NCBI RefSeq assembly: GCF_000251145.1
Contig: NZ_AIDW01000022.1
Coordinates: forward strand, 1-64,000
Direction: 5' to 3'
Length of the DNA: 64,000 nucleotides
From: Sphingomonas sp. PAMC 26621
Lineage (GTDB): Bacteria; Pseudomonadota; Alphaproteobacteria; Sphingomonadales; Sphingomonadaceae
Shown here: piece after piece, positions 58,938-64,000 of the stretch
Numbering within the stretch: position 1 is the first letter of the stretch
How the letters are laid out: every line of letters begins with the position of its first letter
Program-made: the position numbers and the translations under genes
The notes under the pieces: generated by a model
What the model saw: the letters and a program-made list of their open reading frames with translations, nothing else
What the model was told of the DNA's origin: nothing
Database searches by the model: none

Positions 58938-60848
58938 TTATTGCGCCGGCTTCAGATACCGGTCGAACCACGCCACCGTCCGCTTGCGCAGATCCGCATA
59001 ATTCACGGGCGCGCGGATGCCGTGGCCTTCCTCGGGGTAGATCACCAGCGACGTCGGCACGCCCTGGTCCTTCAACCCGTGCCAATATTCGATCGACTGG
59101 GTCGGCGGCACCTCAATGTCGCGCTCGCCGACATAGATGAAGGTCGGCGTCTTCGCGCGCTTGATGAAATTGACTGCGGAGACGTCCTCATACGCCTTGC
59201 GGTCCTGGTACAGCGTCTTGCCGAAGAACGGCAGCATCCACTGGTCGATCCCGTTGGTGCCGTAATAGCTGACCCAGTTGGACAGCCCCGCCCCCGCGAC
59301 GATCGCCTTGAAGCGGTTGGTCTGCGTGTTCGCCCACATCGCCATGAACCCGCCATAGCTCCCGCCGGTCAGCCCGAGCCGCGTATCGTCCACGGGCGCG
59401 ACCTTCTCGACCGCGTCGATCCCGGTCAGGATGTCGCGCAGATCGCCGCCGCCGAAGTCGCGCTTGTTGGCGGCGGTGAACGCCTCGCCCTGGCCGTAGC
59501 TGCCGCGCGGATTGGGCAGGAACACATAATAGCCCGCGTCGAGCAGGTCGCCATAGCCGCCGCCGAAGGACGGCGTGTTCGCCGCCGACGGACCGCCGTG
59601 GACGATCGTGACCATCGGCGCCTTCTTCGCCGGATCCGCGCCGATCGGCGCGAGCAGCCAGCCCTGCGCGGTAAAGCCCTCGTTCTTCCAGCTGATCGAC
59701 CGCGCGGTCATGACCGCGGGGATCGCGTCATTGTCATGCGTGATCTGCACCGGCGCAGCCACCGGTCCCGCGAAGATCGCGGGCGCATGCGTGAAATCCT
59801 GCGCGACGGTCGCGACGGTGCGGCCGTCCGCGCTCCACGCCGCCTTGGCGTCCCCCGCCGCCAGGCTCGCCGGTCGCGACCAGCCGAACCCGTCGCCGCG
59901 TTCGCCCACCGTCACCAAGCCGACCTGGTCGCCGCGGAGCGCCGTTCCGCGGATCGTGCCTGCGGTCCATTCGAGCGACGTCACCGTCAGCCGCGCGGTC
60001 GGGGTGATATTGCGCGGCGTGCCGCCCGCGAACGGCACGGTCCACACATCCCCGCCGACCGAGCCGAAATCGCTCATCAACCCGCCGATATAGGCGACCG
60101 TCTTGCCGTCCGGCGACACGCGCGGGAAATTGAGCTGTGTCGTCGGCTTGGCGATCGTGCGCACCGTGCCCGTCGTCGCATCGACCGCATCCAGCGTCGC
60201 GACCCACCAATTGTTGTCGCCATTGCCGAGCGCCGACGTGACGACGAACCCCGTCCCGTCCGGCGTCCAGTCATATTCATAGATGTAGCGATCCGCCGGC
60301 GACACCGGCTTGACCGCGTCCGCCGCCACCGGCGCGCCCGCGAGGTCAAACACCGCGAGTCGCTGCTCGTCGCTCTTCTCGCCGATCTCGCCGATCTGGC
60401 GGACCCCCGCCTGCGCCGCGCCGGCTTCCTTGGCGGCGCCGATCGTCACCAGCACCGCGATCCGCTTGCCGTCGGGCGCAAACCGGGGCGTCTGCGCGAT
60501 GCCCTTGATCGTCGCGATCGTCCGCGCCTTCCCATTCTGGTCGACCGCGAGCGTCACCGTCCCCGCCGCGCGGTCGCGCGCGAGCCAGGCGAGTGTCCCG
60601 TCGGGCGCGAAGGTCAGGCCGGACAGCGAACACGCCTTCGCGCACGGATCGAAACTGCGCAGCACCTTGCCGTCGCGGACGCTGCGCAGCGTGATCGTTC
60701 CCTTGCCGAACGGGCTGGTGCTCTCGAACGTCGCGATCCGGTCGCCCTGCGCGGAGATCGCCAGGCTGCCATAGCCGTGCACCGGCGGCGGGGCCGCGAG
60801 CGCATCGGTGGCGGTGGCGGCAAGCAGCAGGGCAAGGACAAGGCGCAT
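58938..60848 (-). CDS. S9 family serine peptidase (prolyl oligopeptidase type)
   Basis: A 636-residue exported alpha/beta hydrolase. Signal peptide MRLVLALLLAATATDALAAP (start 60848). The N-terminal beta-propeller region contains WD-like repeats (RIATFESTSPFGKGTITLRS, TPRFAPDGKRIAVL, FPRVSPDGKTVAYIGG). The catalytic domain has GGSYGG (Ser497), ERDIEVP (Asp577) and EEGHGI (His609), a triad typical of dipeptidyl/acylaminoacyl peptidases (S9C). It is probably periplasmic. A longer frame upstream is not coding. Confidence 0.92.
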   Translation of the reverse strand: MRLVLALLLAATATDALAAPPPVHGYGSLAISAQGDRIATFESTSPFGKGTITLRSVRDGKVLRSFDPCAKACSLSGLTFAPDGTLAWLARDRAAGTVTLAVDQNGKARTIATIKGIAQTPRFAPDGKRIAVLVTIGAAKEAGAAQAGVRQIGEIGEKSDEQRLAVFDLAGAPVAADAVKPVSPADRYIYEYDWTPDGTGFVVTSALGNGDNNWWVATLDAVDATTGTVRTIAKPTTQLNFPRVSPDGKTVAYIGGLMSDFGSVGGDVWTVPFAGGTPRNITPTARLTVTSLEWTAGTIRGTALRGDQVGLVTVGERGDGFGWSRPASLAAGDAKAAWSADGRTVATVAQDFTHAPAIFAGPVAAPVQITHDNDAIPAVMTARSISWKNEGFTAQGWLLAPIGADPAKKAPMVTIVHGGPSAANTPSFGGGYGDLLDAGYYVFLPNPRGSYGQGEAFTAANKRDFGGGDLRDILTGIDAVEKVAPVDDTRLGLTGGSYGGFMAMWANTQTNRFKAIVAGAGLSNWVSYYGTNGIDQWMLPFFGKTLYQDRKAYEDVSAVNFIKRAKTPTFIYVGERDIEVPPTQSIEYWHGLKDQGVPTSLVIYPEEGHGIRAPVNYADLRKRTVAWFDRYLKPAQ

Positions 60849-60952
60849 CGGGCAACTCCAGGCGTGTGATGGAGTTGGATAGCACACTGAAGTGCCTAGG
60901 CAATCCGTCACCCGGGCGACCGCCCCGTGCGCGCGGGTGCGCGCTCGAACGC

Positions 60953-61366
60953 CTATTTGTCCGTGCCCCGCGCCTTCCCCCAGGATCGGGCGGCGGTATA
61001 ACCCAGATACCCCGTCCCGAAGAGCGCGTAGAGCGGCTCGGGGATCCCGGCGAGATAGACGTTCATCCCCGCTGCGATATCCTTGGCCATCTGCGGTTGC
61101 ACCGCCGCGATCAACCCCATCGGAATCGCCCACAGCAGCAGCGCATACATCACGTATAGGAAGCTCGGCCGCGCGCGGCTCGTCCACGGGTCGGGGCTTT
61201 GCGCCTCGGCGAGGATCGCCGCCATCTGCGCCTTTACCTGATCGAGGTCCTGGCTCCCCTGCAACTCGAGCAGTTTCAGCTTCGCCTCGTCGCGCGCCTT
61301 GGGGTCTGGGATGATCTTGTCGATGATCCCCGCGATCGGGCCGATGATACCGTCCAGCAATCCCAT
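60953..61366 (-). CDS. Holin of the gene-transfer-agent 3TM type
   Basis: A 137-residue protein matching the GTA_holin_3TM family: an N-terminal amphipathic part (LDGIIGPIAGIIDKIIPDPK) leading into ARDEAKLKLLELQGSQDLDQ, then two strong hydrophobic segments (FLYVMYALLLWAIPMGLIAA and VYLAGIPEPLYALFGTGYLG) and a charged tail. Holins form the membrane lesion that releases the endolysin. It starts 17 bases after the endolysin stop on the same strand, a lysis cassette. Confidence 0.82.
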   Translation of the reverse strand: MGLLDGIIGPIAGIIDKIIPDPKARDEAKLKLLELQGSQDLDQVKAQMAAILAEAQSPDPWTSRARPSFLYVMYALLLWAIPMGLIAAVQPQMAKDIAAGMNVYLAGIPEPLYALFGTGYLGYTAARSWGKARGTDK

Positions 61367-61383
61367 TGTTCCGCTCCCGTTTG

Positions 61384-61923
61384 TTAACCGATCCGGTTGT
61401 CGAGCCAACCGTACAGAAAGGCCTCGTCGGCGGGTCGTCGCTCCGCCAGCGCGACATAGCGTTCGCCGCGCAGCGCCTCGATCGCCTTGCCCAGCACCGC
61501 CTCCCCCGCCGCCCCGCGCCTGGCGAGAAACCCCGTCACCGCGGCGAGCGTCGCCGCGCCGATCACCCCGTCCAGCGCGACGTCGGCATAGTCGCGCGCA
61601 CCGCGATTGAGCGCGTTCAGCGCACGCTGGAGAAACCCGGTCGCGACCGCCGGGCCCATGTTCACCGCCGTATCGAACAGGATCGCCGCAACCGTCGGGG
61701 CAAGCCGATCCACCGCGCCGAACCGCGGCTGTTCCCAATACAGCCGCCGGTAAATCTCCCGCGCCATCGCGACCGGAAAGGCGCGCATCGCGCCGTCATA
61801 GCCATTCGCGCGCGCCACCGCCGCGGTGATGCCGAACCGCGTCTCGCCGCCGCGGTCCGCCGGGTGATCGACATACCCGCCCTCACGCGCCAGCACCGCA
61901 TCGATCAGCGTCTCGACCGTCAT
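61384..61923 (-). CDS. Endolysin, glycoside hydrolase family 108 (N-acetylmuramidase)
   Basis: A 179-residue peptidoglycan hydrolase of the GH108 family. The catalytic Glu14 lies in VLAREGGYVDHPADRGGETR, followed by the FGIT motif (TRFGITAAVA). Typical C-terminal block: ILFDTAVNMGPAVATGFLQR and RALNALNRGARDYADVALDG. There is no classical signal peptide, so release through the neighbouring holin would be needed. This pair matches the lysis genes of gene transfer agents. Confidence 0.88.
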   Translation of the reverse strand: MTVETLIDAVLAREGGYVDHPADRGGETRFGITAAVARANGYDGAMRAFPVAMAREIYRRLYWEQPRFGAVDRLAPTVAAILFDTAVNMGPAVATGFLQRALNALNRGARDYADVALDGVIGAATLAAVTGFLARRGAAGEAVLGKAIEALRGERYVALAERRPADEAFLYGWLDNRIG

Positions 61924-62065
61924 CCCAGCCCTCCCGTTGCTGACGAATCGGGTAACCTATACGGTTCGTGTAGGACAGATGTTTCGCTACCCCATCTGGT
62001 CCACGACAGCGCGGTCGGGATTTGCTAGTAACGCGGGATTAAACAACCTCCCTCAGCATGGGACG

Positions 62066-64000
62066 ATGATCGTACACCCGCCGCAGACCGAAACGCTTCC
62101 CTTGTCCGCGCGCTGGTCAGCACGCGCCGGCTCGATCGTGGGATATGCGGCCTTTGCCGCCGCGATCTTCCTGCTCGGTTATGTCGGGATCACGCTGACC
62201 CGCGGAAGCGGGACGATCGCGGCGCTGTGGGTGCCCAACGCCTTGCTGTCCGCCGCCATCCTGCATGGGGGCTGGCGCCGCTCAGGCGGGTGGATCGCGG
62301 CGGCCTTGGTGGGCTTCTCCGCCGCCAATTATGCCGTGTTCGATCCCAGCCGGACCAGCCTGTTCTTCCCGCTCGTCAACGTCGGCGAGGCGGTGCTCGG
62401 TTGCTGGCTATATACGCGCGGCCGCCGGGGCGCGCATGACGCCGCGCGCCCGGACATGCACAAGATCAACGACGTCGCGCGTTACGTAGTGTGCTGCTCG
62501 ATGATCGCACCGGCCGTGTCGGGGCTGATCGTCGCCGTCCAGCTTGCACCACCCGGGGAATGGCTCGATCTGCCGACTTGGGGAAGCTGGTCGCTTGCCG
62601 ACGGTCTCGGCATGCTGATCACCGGCCCGGTCGCGCTGATCGCGATCGAGGCGTGGCCGCGCCGGCGCCAGATCGATCGGGCGCGCATCCCTGAAATTGT
62701 CGCGATCCTGCTCGGGACTGCGGCGATCGCGCTGATCGTCTTCGGCCAGACCCGCTACCCGCTTGCCTTCTTCTGCCTGCCGATGATGATCATCGCCGCG
62801 CTTCGCCTCGGCATCACCGGGACCGCTGCCGCGATCTTCATCGTCTCGGTGATCGCAACGGCGGATACGCTGCTCGGATCGGGGCCGATGTGGCTGCTCA
62901 ACGTCACGCTCAGCACGCGGATTCACGTGCTGCAACTGCTGCTGGCGACCGCCTTCGGGATCGGGCTGCCGTTCGCCTCGATCCTGAGCACGCGCGACCG
63001 GACTCGCGCCGAACTCAAATACGCCCGCGATTTCTCCGACACGTTGCTCGCCGCGATGCAGGAAGCGGTGTTCCGCACCGATGCCGAAGGGCGCTGGATC
63101 TTCCTCAACCGCGCCTGGGAAACGCTTACCGGCTATACGGTCGAGGAGAGCCTCGGCTGGAGTACCGCGCGGCTGCTCCATCCCGAGGATCGCAGCCATG
63201 CGGTGACGCATTATCCCCGGATCGTCTCGGGCGAGATCGAGGAAACCAGCCTCAAACAGCGTTTCTTCACCGCCGGCGGCGAATGTCGCCACATCGAGGT
63301 GACGCTGCGCCGCCTCAGCACGCCCGACGGCCGCTTCGACGGAACGATCGGCACGATCCGCGACATCACCGCCGCGGTGGCGACCCAGCGCGCGCTCGAG
63401 GACAGTGAGGTCCGGTTCCGCCGCCTCGCCGAAGCCGCGCCGGTCGGCATCTTCCGCGCCGGTCCGGATGGCCGGCTGACCTATGTCAATCGCGCCTGGG
63501 CGATGAAGATTGGCCTGTCGGTCGAGGAATCGCTGGGCACGGGCTGGATGAAGACGCTGGTCGATCCCGACACCTTCACCCGCGAACCCGCATGGCACGG
63601 TCTCAAACCGGGGATGGTCAAGGTCCGCGACTTCGCCTTCCACGGGTCCGACGGCGGCGAATTATGGGTGCAGAGCGTCAACAGCGCCGAGTTCAACAGC
63701 GACGGCGTATTGACCGGCTATGTCGGGGCGGTCGTCGACATAACCGAACAACGCCGCGCGCGGATCGCGCTCGCGGAAAGCAAGCGGCTGTTCGAGACGC
63801 TTGCCGACCTTTCTCCCGCCGGGATCTACCGGTCGAACGCGACGGGCGGCATCACCTATGCCAACCGCGCCTGGCTCGATGTTGCCGGCCTGACGTTCGA
63901 ACAGGCGCTGGGCGAGGGCTGGATACCGGCGGTCCATCCGGACGACCTCCAGCGCTTGCGCGAGGAATGGCGCGCCACCGTTCTCGACGAACGGGAATTG
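62066..64000 (+). CDS. MASE1-PAS sensor protein (3' end outside window)
   Basis: A membrane sensor running off the window end (645 codons visible). The start ATG 62066 (MIVHPPQTETLPLSARWSAR) leads into a MASE1-type region with about eight transmembrane helices (about residues 22-310: GYAAFAAAIFLLGYVGITLT, ALWVPNALLSAAILHGGWRR). Three PAS domains follow: TLLAAMQEAVFRTDAEGRWI (about residue 330), LAEAAPVGIFRAGPDGRLTY (about 455) and LADLSPAGIYRSNATGGITY (about 580). The output domain (GGDEF/EAL or kinase) is not visible. MASE1 sensors with PAS usually end in diguanylate cyclase/phosphodiesterase or kinase domains. Confidence 0.85.
   Translation, partial: MIVHPPQTETLPLSARWSARAGSIVGYAAFAAAIFLLGYVGITLTRGSGTIAALWVPNALLSAAILHGGWRRSGGWIAAALVGFSAANYAVFDPSRTSLFFPLVNVGEAVLGCWLYTRGRRGAHDAARPDMHKINDVARYVVCCSMIAPAVSGLIVAVQLAPPGEWLDLPTWGSWSLADGLGMLITGPVALIAIEAWPRRRQIDRARIPEIVAILLGTAAIALIVFGQTRYPLAFFCLPMMIIAALRLGITGTAAAIFIVSVIATADTLLGSGPMWLLNVTLSTRIHVLQLLLATAFGIGLPFASILSTRDRTRAELKYARDFSDTLLAAMQEAVFRTDAEGRWIFLNRAWETLTGYTVEESLGWSTARLLHPEDRSHAVTHYPRIVSGEIEETSLKQRFFTAGGECRHIEVTLRRLSTPDGRFDGTIGTIRDITAAVATQRALEDSEVRFRRLAEAAPVGIFRAGPDGRLTYVNRAWAMKIGLSVEESLGTGWMKTLVDPDTFTREPAWHGLKPGMVKVRDFAFHGSDGGELWVQSVNSAEFNSDGVLTGYVGAVVDITEQRRARIALAESKRLFETLADLSPAGIYRSNATGGITYANRAWLDVAGLTFEQALGEGWIPAVHPDDLQRLREEWRATVLDEREL

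Noticed and set aside
1..64000. tRNA, rRNA or CRISPR features
   Set aside because: No cloverleaf-type GGTTCGAATCC region, rRNA segment or regularly spaced direct repeats were recognised on reading; a tRNAscan-SE run would confirm.

Overview
This 64 kb, GC-rich window is a stretch of chromosome from an alphaproteobacterium, most likely a Sphingomonas-type sphingomonad. The evidence is the gene content (GcrA, the DUF1013 cell-cycle regulator TrcR, a UrcA protein, ApaG beside MetZ, a bc1 operon), a GGAAC-N17-CGTT general-stress (EcfG-type) promoter, and at least six families of palindromic intergenic repeats of the kind that crowd sphingomonad genomes. The genus is an inference. No tRNA, rRNA, CRISPR array or insertion sequence was recognised.

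Layout. 1-8 kb: glycyl-tRNA synthetase (glyS partial, glyQ), two TraB/GumN-like proteins, ribosomal L25 and pth, and two divergent Fe(II)/2-oxoglutarate-type oxygenases. 8-14 kb: ychF, a Met/His-rich secreted protein beside an outer-membrane protein (a possible metal-handling pair), a phosphodiesterase lipoprotein and a MaoC hydratase. 14-22.7 kb: apt, the petABC cytochrome bc1 operon, trmL, hemF, an acetyltransferase, two coupled membrane proteins and lipB. 22.8-31.5 kb: envelope proteins, queE-queC with a small RNA just upstream, hslO, argF, argD, an ABC-2 permease and gcrA. 31.6-42.4 kb: a beta-barrel protein, parE, a metZ-apaG-lysR-GNAT cluster, a PMT-type glycosyltransferase and a quinone oxidoreductase. 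42.4-52.3 kb: DUF1192, clpA, urcA, a diguanylate cyclase, an acyl-CoA synthetase, an LpxH-like hydrolase with a glycosyltransferase, and a ParDE toxin-antitoxin pair. 52.4-64 kb: trcR, tgt, an M16 protease, a SleB hydrolase, an S9 peptidase, a GTA-type holin/GH108 endolysin pair, and a MASE1-PAS sensor cut by the window end.

Themes. Most genes are housekeeping. Queuosine synthesis (queC, queE, tgt), arginine synthesis (argD, argF), methionine synthesis (metZ) and respiration (petABC) are represented. Cell-cycle control appears twice (gcrA, trcR). Proteostasis is represented by clpA and hslO.

Most notable points. (1) Palindromic repeats lie inside coding sequence, in frame, in glyS and in the outer-membrane protein at 10.4-12.1 kb, where they form a tandem 60-residue duplication. 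(2) A roughly 98-nt small RNA at 25.4-25.5 kb has a promoter, a palindromic operator and a terminator. (3) An EcfG-type promoter precedes clpA. (4) A gene-transfer-agent-type lysis cassette is present. (5) Two single-base deletions break parE and the acyl-CoA synthetase and may be sequence errors.
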